Below, piece by piece: positions 35,442-44,283 of a stretch of DNA of 64,000 bases. The stretch's first letter is position 1; every line of letters starts with the position of its first letter. This DNA comes from Lachnospiraceae bacterium (GTDB lineage Bacteria > Bacillota > Clostridia > Lachnospirales > Lachnospiraceae). The notes under the pieces are model-generated. The model ran no database searches. It was not told the origin of the DNA and saw only the letters and a list, made by a program, of their open reading frames with translations. The DNA is taken from the NCBI GenBank assembly GCA_017555455.1, contig JAFZGJ010000002.1, forward strand, positions 1-64,000, in the 5' to 3' direction. Both the position numbers and the translations under genes were made by a program.

Positions 35442-35666
35442 TTAGTGGCTTGTTTTCTTACCATATTTTTCGCCCAAATTTTCAACAGTTCCATCTTCGT
35501 TCTGGATACTGATATTATTAAGTTGTCCGCGTAAATTGGCACGGATGTTGGCCAAATATTCACTACGAAGTTCCTGCTGTTCTTTCGCTTCTTCCGGGGT
35601 TAATCCTTCGGCCTTTGCTTTGTGATATAATTCGTTAATTCTTTTGATTTTATCGTCTAAAGTCAT
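35442..35666 (-). CDS. DUF896 (YnzC-like) small protein
   Basis: A 74-residue helical protein with the DUF896 signature: DDKIKRINELYHKAKAEGLT followed by EQQELRSEYL and a short tail. In Bacillus the homologue YnzC is SOS-associated (yneA-yneB-ynzC). Here it is far from lexA and sits between proB and the folate cyclo-ligase gene. The biochemical role is unknown. Length and composition are typical. Confidence 0.9.
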   Translation of the reverse strand: MTLDDKIKRINELYHKAKAEGLTPEEAKEQQELRSEYLANIRANLRGQLNNISIQNEDGTVENLGEKYGKKTSH

Positions 35667-35682
35667 AGCTACTCCATTCTAA

Positions 35683-36546
35683 TTAGTGATGTAAATTTTT
35701 AACATATTCTATCATATCAAAATTATTGGTTTTTTGTGCTTTAAATAAAGTTCCGATTTTTCTTCCATCCATAATTCTGTGAATAATGCGGATATCATCA
35801 CTATTAGCAATAATCATATCCGCTCCCATATTGGTAGCAATATGGGCAGCTACCATTTTGGTATTCATACCACCGGTACCCACGCTGCTTCCGGTGCTTT
35901 TTTTGCCCATATTCATATGTTCGGCAGTTACTTTTTCTACCTCTTCAATAAATTTTGCATTAGGATTGGTTCTTGGGTCATCTGTATATAAGCCATCAAT
36001 ATCGGAAAGTAAAATCAGTAAGTCAGCACCCGTAAGTCCGGTAACAATGGCGGATAAAGTATCATTATCACCAATAACAATTTCATAAGTAGCTACGGTG
36101 TCGTTTTCGTTAACAACCGGAACTACGCAAAGATTCAAAAGCTCTGAAAATGTATTTTTGGCATTTTCACGGTTAAAATTATTCACAATAGTATCTTTGG
36201 TCATAAGAATCTGGGCAGCTACCTGATTGTATTCTGCAAAAATTTTTTGATAAATCATCATTAATTTTGCCTGTCCTACGGCTGCACAAGCCTGTTTGAC
36301 TCCTAAATGCCCCTGTTCCTGTTCCAGACGGGAAAGTCCAATAGCTTTTTTACCTACAGCAATGGCACCACTGGTAACGAGGATAACGTCTTTACCCTGA
36401 TTTCTCAAATTACAAATTTCACGAACCAATACTTCTATTTTTGTATAATCAAGGTCTCCGGTTTCTTTGTGCTGTAAAGAAGAAGAACCGATTTTAATTA
36501 CAATTCTTTTTTTATCTTTTATAAATTCTCTAAGTTCTGAAGTCAT
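35683..36546 (-). CDS. proB: Glutamate 5-kinase, short form without PUA domain
   Basis: ProB phosphorylates glutamate, the first step of proline synthesis. The 287-residue protein has the amino-acid-kinase fold with IVIKIGSSSL, VTSGAIAVGKKAIG, VVNENDTVA and GTGGMNTKMVAA. It ends after the kinase domain, so the C-terminal PUA domain of the 360-370-residue enzymes is missing, as in several clostridial forms. GAAAGGAAG precedes the ATG. proA is not in the window. A DUF896 gene follows by 16 bases. Confidence 0.94.
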   Translation of the reverse strand: MTSELREFIKDKKRIVIKIGSSSLQHKETGDLDYTKIEVLVREICNLRNQGKDVILVTSGAIAVGKKAIGLSRLEQEQGHLGVKQACAAVGQAKLMMIYQKIFAEYNQVAAQILMTKDTIVNNFNRENAKNTFSELLNLCVVPVVNENDTVATYEIVIGDNDTLSAIVTGLTGADLLILLSDIDGLYTDDPRTNPNAKFIEEVEKVTAEHMNMGKKSTGSSVGTGGMNTKMVAAHIATNMGADMIIANSDDIRIIHRIMDGRKIGTLFKAQKTNNFDMIEYVKNLHH

Positions 36547-36590
36547 GGAAACTTCCTTTCTTTGCAGTTTTCTTAATAGGTTTAAGTTTG

Positions 36591-38231
36591 TCAGTCAATG
36601 GAATTGTGATTCATAACAATTCTTTCCGCCACATAAAGTCCATCCATAGCTGCTGAGGTGATACCTCCGGCATAGCCTGCCCCTTCCCCACAGGGATATA
36701 ATCCTTTTAGGGAGGTAGATTGTCCGCTTTCATCCCTAAGAATTCTAAGCGGCGATGAGGTTCGGCTTTCAATTCCCGAAACCAAAGCATAGTCATCAGC
36801 AAAGCCGGGAATTATTTTATGGAAATGTTCCATACCCTGGATAAATGAACTGTTTAATTGAGTGGGTAAAATTTGATTTACATCGGCAAATTGATAGTTC
36901 CCTTTTATGGAAGGGGTAAAACCTTGAGGAATAGTACCGTTATGTTCGGGGCTTCCTTTAAAGTCTTTATAATATTGAATGGGAATTTTACCATTGCCGA
37001 TTTCATAAGCTTTCTTTTCAATCTGACGTTGAAATTCTACCCCAGATAAAGGTCCTTGTCCACTAAAATCTTCGGGATTTACGGAAATAATAATGGCACT
37101 GTTAGCATTTTTCCCATCCCGCTTACTGTAACTCATGCCATTAATGGCTAAATGCCCTTCCTCACTGCTGGCATTAACTACATAACCTCCCGGACACATA
37201 CAGAAAGAATAAACCCCTCTTCCGTTGTCTGACTTGGCGGTTACCTTATAAGCTGCAGTAGGCAAACAATCCGGGTAATTTTCTCCGTATTGTTGAATAT
37301 TTATAAGCTCCTGAGGATGTTCTACACGGAAACCAACGGCAAAGGATTTGGGTTCCATAGGAATGTTTCGTTCATGACACATCCGGAAAGTGTCTCTGGC
37401 ACTATGTCCGATGGCAAGTACTACAGTATTTGTAGGAAACATGCGTCCATCATTTGTTTTTACACCGGTGATTATGCCACCATTCTGTAAAATATCTGTC
37501 ATTTTTGTTTCATAGTGGATCTCGGCACCTAAAGAAAGCATTTTATTGCGTATATTGCGAACTACATCTATAAGTACATCAGTTCCAATGTGAGGCTTTT
37601 GGTCATAGATGATTTTTTCAGGCGCACCGTTTTCCACAAATACTTTTAGGACTTCTTTGTTTCGTCCATATTTATCTTTTACTAAAGTATTTAATTTACC
37701 GTCGGAAAAGGTTCCGGCTCCACCTTCTCCGAATTGAACGTTGGATTCTGTGTTTAAAACACCACTGTTCCAAAAATCTTCCACATCCTTCAAACGCTGT
37801 TCTACCGGTTTCCCACGTTCTAAAATAATGGGATTTAAGCCTTGTTTTGCCAGATAATAGCCGCAAAAAAGTCCTGCAGGGCCAAGTCCTATAATGACCG
37901 GACGGGATGATTTGGGGGAAGTTCCTTTAAATGGAAGCTCCGGGAAGTGATATTCTGCAGTGTCTATGGCAGATACATTTTTTAATTTATTTTTTTGCAG
38001 AAGCTGTACTTCATTGGAAACCTCAACATCTACAATGTAACTGTAAAAAAGGGTTGGTTTTTTGCGGGCATCCAAAGAACGTCTTATAATAGAAAAAGAT
38101 TTTAAATCTTTTGATGAAATTTTCAATAGCTTTAATATTTTTTTTTCTAATTGGCGTTTCTGGTAATTATCATATTCTTCTTCTGTTTGAAAACGGGGAA
38201 TTTCCAGATTAAGTTGCTGAATTCTAAGCAT
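36591..38231 (-). CDS. FAD-dependent oxidoreductase, uncharacterised
   Basis: A 546-residue flavoprotein with an N-terminal extension of about 105 residues, then the dinucleotide-binding GLGPAGLFCGYYLA motif. It also has an FGEGGAGTFSDGKLNT loop, VLAIGHSARDTF and a C-terminal PCGEGAGYAGGITSAAMDGL. These features mark a conserved family of bacterial FAD-dependent dehydrogenases related to geranylgeranyl-reductase-type folds. The substrate is unknown. It has a GAAAGGA ribosome-binding site and lies 13 bases after another FAD enzyme gene, so they are probably co-expressed. Confidence 0.85.
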   Translation of the reverse strand: MLRIQQLNLEIPRFQTEEEYDNYQKRQLEKKILKLLKISSKDLKSFSIIRRSLDARKKPTLFYSYIVDVEVSNEVQLLQKNKLKNVSAIDTAEYHFPELPFKGTSPKSSRPVIIGLGPAGLFCGYYLAKQGLNPIILERGKPVEQRLKDVEDFWNSGVLNTESNVQFGEGGAGTFSDGKLNTLVKDKYGRNKEVLKVFVENGAPEKIIYDQKPHIGTDVLIDVVRNIRNKMLSLGAEIHYETKMTDILQNGGIITGVKTNDGRMFPTNTVVLAIGHSARDTFRMCHERNIPMEPKSFAVGFRVEHPQELINIQQYGENYPDCLPTAAYKVTAKSDNGRGVYSFCMCPGGYVVNASSEEGHLAINGMSYSKRDGKNANSAIIISVNPEDFSGQGPLSGVEFQRQIEKKAYEIGNGKIPIQYYKDFKGSPEHNGTIPQGFTPSIKGNYQFADVNQILPTQLNSSFIQGMEHFHKIIPGFADDYALVSGIESRTSSPLRILRDESGQSTSLKGLYPCGEGAGYAGGITSAAMDGLYVAERIVMNHNSID

Positions 38232-38244
38232 AATTCAATCCTTT

Positions 38245-39465
38245 CTACTTTGTTGCTGCAGCTTTTCCGGCAAGATAACCGCTGGTCCATGCCCATTGTA
38301 GGTTGTATCCGCCACATCTGCCGTCTACATCTAACAATTCTCCGGCAAAATACAGTCCCGGAACCAGTTTGGATTCCATTTCAAGGGTGATTTCATCCAT
38401 GGAAACTCCACCGGCACAAACTTGGGCATTTTCATAAGGGTTGGTTCCTTCAATTTCGATTTCCCAACATTTCATATGGGTAACTACTTGTTCAATTTTG
38501 GTGAACGTAAGCTGGCTAATAGGTGTTTCTACTTTTATTTCCCCTAATTTTAAGAAAAGTAAATTTAATTTCTTATTAAGAAACCCTTGGAAAAATTCTT
38601 CTGAGGTTATGTTTTTGTCGGCCTTATGCCATTTTTCTGAAACAAAGGTAAGCCAGGTTTTTAAATCGTATTCAGGAAGAAAATCTATAGTTACTCTTAC
38701 TTTTTTCTTTTCATAAATTCCGTAAGAAACATAACGGCTTAATTGGAATACGGGAATACCGGAAATTCCGTAATCTGTAAGCTGTAATTCGCCAAATTCT
38801 TCCGTAATTAATTTGTTATTTATGTAAAGAGAGATATTGGCATCGCATCTTACACCGGAAATGGATTTAAATTCTTTCCCTTTGGCGCGAACTTGTACTA
38901 AGGCAGGAACTACGGGGATGATAGTATGTCCAAATGCTTTTGCATAAGTATAGCCGGTATAATCATCCTTTGTTTTTTCTCCGGCAAAGCTTCCGCAGGC
39001 CAAAATAATACGATCAAAATAGAGTTTTTCATTGGTTTTTAATACGACTTCAAAATTCTTTTTCTTTTTTTGAATAGATACCGGATAACTTTGGGACAAA
39101 ACATCAATGTTTAAATTCTTAACCTGTAAACGTAAAATATCTAATACAGTGGATGCTTGTTCGGAACGGGGATAACAGTATCCGTTTTTATCTTTTATCA
39201 GCATTCCCATAGTTTGAAACATAGAAATAGTATCATTTTCATCAAATTGACTTATATAGTCACGAAAAACACCTTGCCTTTGACTTCTAAAGTCAAAGGC
39301 GTTCATGGATTTATTTGTGAAATTGCATTTCCCATTACCGGTTGCAAGTATCTTCTTGCAAATGCGGTCTTTTCTTTCAATTATTGTTACATTACTTCCC
39401 TGTTTAGCCGCGGTAATTGCTGCCATGAGACCGGAAGCACCGGCACCAATGATTCCAATTTTCAT
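38245..39465 (-). CDS. HI0933/BaiN-like NAD(P)/FAD-dependent oxidoreductase
   Basis: A 406-residue flavoprotein of the HI0933 (YhiN/BaiN) family. It starts MKIGIIGAGASGLMAAITAA, the FAD Rossmann motif, and contains the conserved KILATGNGKCNFTN and the C-terminal GELLDVDGRCGGYNLQWAW. BaiN of gut clostridia acts on bile-acid intermediates, but most homologues have no proven substrate, so no such role is claimed. An open frame runs 11 codons further upstream; homology favours the ATG at 39465. Confidence 0.88.
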   Translation of the reverse strand: MKIGIIGAGASGLMAAITAAKQGSNVTIIERKDRICKKILATGNGKCNFTNKSMNAFDFRSQRQGVFRDYISQFDENDTISMFQTMGMLIKDKNGYCYPRSEQASTVLDILRLQVKNLNIDVLSQSYPVSIQKKKKNFEVVLKTNEKLYFDRIILACGSFAGEKTKDDYTGYTYAKAFGHTIIPVVPALVQVRAKGKEFKSISGVRCDANISLYINNKLITEEFGELQLTDYGISGIPVFQLSRYVSYGIYEKKKVRVTIDFLPEYDLKTWLTFVSEKWHKADKNITSEEFFQGFLNKKLNLLFLKLGEIKVETPISQLTFTKIEQVVTHMKCWEIEIEGTNPYENAQVCAGGVSMDEITLEMESKLVPGLYFAGELLDVDGRCGGYNLQWAWTSGYLAGKAAATK

Positions 39466-39542
39466 GTTGTTATCTTTCACTCCGTTTTGTAGATTCAAAA
39501 TTTGTTAATCTATTGTAGTGTATTTTTAAAAATTAATAAAAA

Positions 39543-40160
39543 TTAGCTTGTATAAGATTCTAAAAAACCATACAATTCTTCGATGTTATAAATAAATTTC
39601 CCTAAAATCAGTTCCTGTTTAAGGGAATCGGATAAGGCATCAGCATAAATATCTGTAGTGAGATAAACGGTTTTCTTATCCTCTTCCATAACTACGATTT
39701 TTCCGTCTAATACCATTAAATAATAGCCGGTTTCTTTTTCTAAGGGGTTATAATTTTTACTGATTATTACCTCACCCGAAGAAAAACTTTCTAATTGAAT
39801 ATTTATAAATCCTTTTTCAACATCTTCTAAGGTTGGATTTTGCTGATATTCCTTTAAGGCTTCTTCCAGATTATGGCGGGTCATACCTAAATACTTTTCA
39901 GGAAGTTTATCTTCTATTTCTTTTTTAGTATTATCTTTTGTATTGTATTCGACAATAATATAACTTGTGTCGCAGGTAGTGATTTCCTTAGGGATATTTG
40001 ATACTTCATGGTGGGTATCTTCTAAAAAATAAGATTCTTTTTGCGGGGCATATTTATAGGGATAAAAATAGTTAAGATACCCTATATGAGTAAATATGCC
40101 TAATATAAATGTTAAAAAGGGATATACAAAATATAAGCCAATACTTTTCAAAATTTTCAT
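39543..40160 (-). CDS. BofC-like signal-anchored protein
   Basis: A 205-residue protein with one N-terminal hydrophobic segment (about 8-27) and an extracytoplasmic remainder. The segment LPEKYLGMTRHNLEEALKEY followed by EVIISKNYNP, YYLMVLDGKIVVM and a C-terminal EELYGFLESYTS resembles the BofC C-terminal domain as I recall it from clostridial annotations. In Bacillus, BofC inhibits the SpoIVB protease in sporulation signalling. The match is from memory and the N-terminal BofC domain is not recognisable. It is followed by the ORF of an HI0933-like enzyme and preceded by a flippase-like gene. Confidence 0.45.
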   Translation of the reverse strand: MKILKSIGLYFVYPFLTFILGIFTHIGYLNYFYPYKYAPQKESYFLEDTHHEVSNIPKEITTCDTSYIIVEYNTKDNTKKEIEDKLPEKYLGMTRHNLEEALKEYQQNPTLEDVEKGFINIQLESFSSGEVIISKNYNPLEKETGYYLMVLDGKIVVMEEDKKTVYLTTDIYADALSDSLKQELILGKFIYNIEELYGFLESYTS

Positions 40161-40212
40161 TAATTCACATCAACTTTCTTTTTTTGAATAGTATCAGCTT
40201 ATAAGTTATATT

Positions 40213-41625
40213 CTATACATCTGTATTCTTTAATAATGGGAATTTTAGCGTTTTTATAACAACGAGTAATTCCAAAAGAACCACCAGAAACCAAAAAATT
40301 ACATCAGATATTATGAGACATAAAGCACCCAGAGATTCCTGTTTTACAAGAATTCCCGTAACCATTGTTTGAAGGATAAATGCAAGCAATGGAATTGTAA
40401 TTATTATAAGTTTAAAATCTAAATTTGAAAGCAATTTATATAAATAAATTGCAACCGGTACAAGAAGAATATTAACAGCGCCTAATTGAAGCATGAATAC
40501 TTCTGTGTTCCCGGATGAATTATATAATAATGTCAATAAGTTTTTGGCAAGAGCGGCAACAAGGGCTGTAGCAGGAATTGCAAAGATTAAAATCTGCTTT
40601 AAATCATCGCAAAAATATTGCCAGGAAAGTTTTATTTTGTTCCTGTAATAAGATTTTTCCACCTTTTTAATATTTCTTCCGGTAGTACTTAATATGATAA
40701 ATATCAAAATTCCTGTTAATATTAATACTTTTCCGTGATAAGAGCCCAAATATTGTATTATTTTGCCTTTGGCATCTGTATTAGAGTAAGCTTTGATATA
40801 TAATGACATATTTATGAGGCGGAAAAGCTTAAAAAATACAAGTTCAAATAAAGTGATAAAAGAAAGCTTGAGGAATTCTTTTGTAATAGAACCTAGGGAT
40901 TCAACACTTTTCTTATCTTCTTTTTGTAATAACTGCTTTAATGGTTTTTGATAAACCGTATTAACCAATAGCAAAAAGATAAAGGCAAAGATACTGCCAC
41001 AAATACAGCCTGCGGCAATCCCCATGGAACCAAAGGCAGGTTCGTATTGCATATTAAATAACAAAGCTCCTACTTTGGCACCGTATTTATAAAGAATGGA
41101 AGCAAAAATGATTGCTCCGGTTCCGGCAACGAAGGCTTCTACAATTTTAGAAAAGCTGGTAGGAATTTTGGTTCCACAGCCTTCAAAATAACCACGAAAA
41201 ACACCGGAAACAGAACTGAAAATAAGCAAGATGCCTAACAATCGAAGACTGATGCCGGATAATTTCATAGATAAGGCATTTAATAATATGTTGGAATAAA
41301 AATAAATAACTACGCCACCCAGTACAGATAATAAAAAACTGATGATCAGGGATGTAGAAAGCACTCTGGTACTGTTATGATATTGATTTTTACGGATTCG
41401 AAGCCGTACCATATTCTTTGTAATATTGTAAATACCATGACCAAAAAGTAAGCCAAATAAGGTATATATTTCCCAGGCAACGGAAAAGTATCCGTTACCC
41501 TCATTTCCAATGATATTGGTAAGAGGAATTCGAAACAGGAAAAAAATAAGTATTCCTGTATAACTTAAATCAAAATAAAGTCCTCTGTTTGTATTTTTAG
41601 TTATTTGCTTTTTTTCGTTTGTCAT
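40213..41625 (-). CDS. MOP-superfamily flippase-like membrane protein
   Basis: A 470-residue protein with about 13-14 hydrophobic helices. The GGNEGNG-like loop (NIIGNEGNGYFSVAWEIYTLF) and the RGYFEGCGTKIPTSFSKIVEAF segment resemble SpoVB/MurJ-type polysaccharide or lipid-II flippases. An acidic-basic cytoplasmic loop sits near residue 240. An in-frame start at 41664 is possible, but the ATG at 41625 has AGAGAGG before it. It overlaps no gene and follows ybeY by 19 bases. The cargo is unknown; SpoVB-like sporulation or wall transport is a guess. Confidence 0.75.
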   Translation of the reverse strand: MTNEKKQITKNTNRGLYFDLSYTGILIFFLFRIPLTNIIGNEGNGYFSVAWEIYTLFGLLFGHGIYNITKNMVRLRIRKNQYHNSTRVLSTSLIISFLLSVLGGVVIYFYSNILLNALSMKLSGISLRLLGILLIFSSVSGVFRGYFEGCGTKIPTSFSKIVEAFVAGTGAIIFASILYKYGAKVGALLFNMQYEPAFGSMGIAAGCICGSIFAFIFLLLVNTVYQKPLKQLLQKEDKKSVESLGSITKEFLKLSFITLFELVFFKLFRLINMSLYIKAYSNTDAKGKIIQYLGSYHGKVLILTGILIFIILSTTGRNIKKVEKSYYRNKIKLSWQYFCDDLKQILIFAIPATALVAALAKNLLTLLYNSSGNTEVFMLQLGAVNILLVPVAIYLYKLLSNLDFKLIIITIPLLAFILQTMVTGILVKQESLGALCLIISDVIFWFLVVLLELLVVIKTLKFPLLKNTDV

Positions 41626-41644
41626 AAAACCTCTCTTTGGAAGA

Positions 41645-42145
41645 TTAATCTCTTGTAATACCAAGGTTATTTAATATGGCTTCCTGTTTTGATATCATTT
41701 CCTGTTCTTCTTCAGGAGTTATATGATCATAGCCGCATAAATGCAACATACTGTGGGCTACCAAAAAGGCAAATTCCCTTTTTTGGCTGTGTCCGTATTC
41801 GAAAGCCTGTTGTTGTACCTTATCTATAGAAATTATAATATCACCTAAAATTAATTCGCCGGAATCCGGTTCAAAGTAATCTGCCATATAATCTTCTACG
41901 TTTTCGAAGTTTGCAGCCACGTCATATTCAATATTGGGAAAAGAAAGAACATCGGTAGGGGCATCAATATTACGGTTTTCACGATTAAATTCCTGAATAC
42001 CGTCATTGTCTGTAAGCAATAAATTAACTTCTGCTTCATAGGGACATTTTTCGCTGTCAAGAACAGCTAAAGCTACTTCATGATATATACTCTCCCAATC
42101 AAAATCAAAAACGTAAGAAGTTTCATTTTCAGCGTAAAAAGTCAT
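41645..42145 (-). CDS. ybeY: Endoribonuclease YbeY
   Basis: YbeY is a zinc-dependent endoribonuclease needed for 16S rRNA 3'-end maturation and ribosome quality control. The 166-residue protein has the metal motif HSMLHLCGYDH (HxxxHxxxxxH) near its C-terminus, and the DVLSFPNIE and LGDIIISIDKVQQQA segments. The ATG at 42145 has GAGGAG ten bases upstream. A longer frame to 42163 is less likely. It overlaps the end of the upstream PgpH-like gene by 17 bases, keeping the phoH-pgpH-ybeY order. Confidence 0.95.
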   Translation of the reverse strand: MTFYAENETSYVFDFDWESIYHEVALAVLDSEKCPYEAEVNLLLTDNDGIQEFNRENRNIDAPTDVLSFPNIEYDVAANFENVEDYMADYFEPDSGELILGDIIISIDKVQQQAFEYGHSQKREFAFLVAHSMLHLCGYDHITPEEEQEMISKQEAILNNLGITRD

Positions 42146-43340
42146 AATATAATTTCTCCTCAATAAATGTCTTTTTCATAATGTTTAATTCACGTATGGA
42201 AATATCACAGTTTTCCAAAAGATCGGTATGTATCATTTTTTGAAAAATTGCTTCAATAATGTTGGTATAAGTAATTTGCTTGTTTTGCAAAGTAGTTTGA
42301 GAAATCAAAATACTGCGGATAACTTTATTGGAAGTCAGCACTACACAGGCTTCTTTGGAACCATATTTTTCCTGTCTGCATTCTTCTATTAATGCAGTTA
42401 ATTCATCCGGAAAATCATAATATTCCGAAATGGGAACGATAGAACCGTCTTCGGTTTCTCTGGTTTCATCTCCTATTTTATAGTAATAACAGCAGCCTTT
42501 TACTGCTTTATCATTCATATTTAATTTTCTGGCAATACGTTCTCCAAGATAAGCAGTGTGGATGGCTTCATAATATTTGTCCTTATGATTTTTTTTCAAT
42601 TCAGCCATAAGAGGAAATTCCTGATCGTTAATGTCAGAATATTTGTCTTGAAGAAGGTACATAGATAATTTACTGAAATATATTAATATGATAAACAAAA
42701 GAACCATATTAATAAATAAATTCAATAAAGGCATAAACATGACATTCATTCCAAAGGGCTGGTTTTCAAAAATAACAATAAAAGCAGTTTGCATAATTAC
42801 AGATGCCACTCCGGAAATTACCAAAGGACCTGCAATTTGAAAATCTAATCCAAGATTATGAAATAAAGAAACTCCAATAAGGCCAATCATAAAGTATAAA
42901 AAGAAAATATACATTGTTCCGTTGATAGATAAACTGGTAGTAATTAATAGCAATACAGAGCCTGCGGTAAGACCTATAAGGGTATTACTGAACATAGATA
43001 AAACAACCATAATAGATAAAAATACCCAACTGGATGCAGGAGCAAAAATCATTCCTACGGAAACTGTAAAACAAATAATATAGACAATTAAAAATCGCAA
43101 AGGATGCTGACTGTTATCGTATTCTAAATTGTTATAGAATTTGTTGTGATACCACAAAAATACAATTACTAAGCTTCCCCAGGAAATAATAATACTGTTT
43201 CGTATGATTTCAGAAACAGGACGGTTTAAAACATAAGTCAAACCACTGATAGCTATAGTTATTAAAATAATGGTAATGAAATTAATGCTCAGTTCTTTTA
43301 TTAGAACGATATTTTTCTTTTGATTTTTCTCTGTTTTCAT
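42129..43340 (-). CDS. Truncated, catalytically degenerate PgpH-like (7TMR-HD) protein
   Basis: The gene occupies the pgpH (yqfF) slot between phoH and ybeY. PgpH is a c-di-AMP phosphodiesterase of about 700-800 residues with an outside domain, seven helices and an HD domain. This version has 403 residues: no outside domain, about seven membrane helices (22-225) and an HD-like cytoplasmic part. His261 of the first motif remains. The HD pair of YYHDIGK has become Tyr287-Lys288 in YYYKIGD, and the later Asp of the AD..EA segment is lost in VVLTSNKVIRS. The C-terminal CDISIRELNIMKKTFIEE still matches PgpH. It is therefore unlikely to cleave c-di-AMP but might bind it. Its start overlaps phoH by 59 bases. 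Confidence 0.65.
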   Translation of the reverse strand: MKTEKNQKKNIVLIKELSINFITIILITIAISGLTYVLNRPVSEIIRNSIIISWGSLVIVFLWYHNKFYNNLEYDNSQHPLRFLIVYIICFTVSVGMIFAPASSWVFLSIMVVLSMFSNTLIGLTAGSVLLLITTSLSINGTMYIFFLYFMIGLIGVSLFHNLGLDFQIAGPLVISGVASVIMQTAFIVIFENQPFGMNVMFMPLLNLFINMVLLFIILIYFSKLSMYLLQDKYSDINDQEFPLMAELKKNHKDKYYEAIHTAYLGERIARKLNMNDKAVKGCCYYYKIGDETRETEDGSIVPISEYYDFPDELTALIEECRQEKYGSKEACVVLTSNKVIRSILISQTTLQNKQITYTNIIEAIFQKMIHTDLLENCDISIRELNIMKKTFIEEKLYYDFLR

Positions 43341-44283
43341 ATGTTTCGTAAGCCTTTACAATTTTTTGTACCAAAGGATGACGTACTACGTCTTTGCTTG
43401 TCAATTGACAAAAGGCAATGTCCTCAATTTTGGATAAAACTTTGACTGCAACATCCAAACCTGACTGAACTCCCGGAGCCAAATCTTTTTGGGAAGCATC
43501 TCCGGTAACTACTACTTTTGAGCCAAAACCGATACGGGTCAGGAACATCTTCATTTGAGCTGGTGTTGTATTTTGTGCTTCGTCCAAAATAATAAATGCA
43601 TTATCCAGGGTACGTCCTCGCATATAGGCAAGAGGAGCAACCTCTATCAATCCTTTTTCCATATTTTTTACAAAACTTTCTGCCCCCATAATCTGGTAAA
43701 GTGCATCATATAAAGGACGTAGATAAGGATCTACTTTGCTTTGTAAATCGCCGGGAAGAAATCCCAGTTTCTCTCCTGCTTCTATGGCAGGTCTTGTAAG
43801 AATGATACGTTCTACTTCATTATTTTTAAAAGCGGTAATTGCCATAGCCATGGCAAGATAGGTTTTTCCGGTACCGGCAGGTCCCATGCCAAAAACAATC
43901 ATATTTTTACGGATGGCATCGGCATACTGCTTTTGTCCTAAGGTTTTGGGTTTGATAGGTTTTCCGCTGACGGTATGACAAATTAAATCCCCATCAATAG
44001 CAAGCAAAGTATCTTCTTTTTCTTCCATGCTCATAGCAATTGCATAATCCACGTTTTGTTCCTGGATTTGATTTCCTCTCCGGGATAATTCCCACAATTC
44101 TCTGAGAACTTTTTCGGCTTTTTTGATATCATTTTCTTTACCGATCACCTTGATACCTTCATCACGGTTTACAATAGATACATGAAAGCCACGTTCCAGT
44201 TTTTTTGCAAATATATCAAATTGACCAAAGATATTTCTGCTATGCTCCAATGGCATAGGTAAAAATATTTCATTTTCTGTCAT
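43282..44283 (-). CDS. phoH: PhoH-family ATPase
   Basis: PhoH-like proteins (YbeZ/PhoL) are ATPases linked to RNA metabolism and YbeY. The 333-residue protein has an N-terminal KH-like region (about 15-70) and the PhoH ATPase with Walker A GPAGTGKT (134-141), LTRPAIEAGEKLGFLPGDL, Walker B FIILDEAQNT and VVVTGDASQKDL. The ATG overlaps the yqfD stop by four bases. It lies in the standard yqfC-yqfD-phoH-pgpH-ybeY cluster. Confidence 0.96.
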   Translation of the reverse strand: MTENEIFLPMPLEHSRNIFGQFDIFAKKLERGFHVSIVNRDEGIKVIGKENDIKKAEKVLRELWELSRRGNQIQEQNVDYAIAMSMEEKEDTLLAIDGDLICHTVSGKPIKPKTLGQKQYADAIRKNMIVFGMGPAGTGKTYLAMAMAITAFKNNEVERIILTRPAIEAGEKLGFLPGDLQSKVDPYLRPLYDALYQIMGAESFVKNMEKGLIEVAPLAYMRGRTLDNAFIILDEAQNTTPAQMKMFLTRIGFGSKVVVTGDASQKDLAPGVQSGLDVAVKVLSKIEDIAFCQLTSKDVVRHPLVQKIVKAYETYENREKSKEKYRSNKRTEH

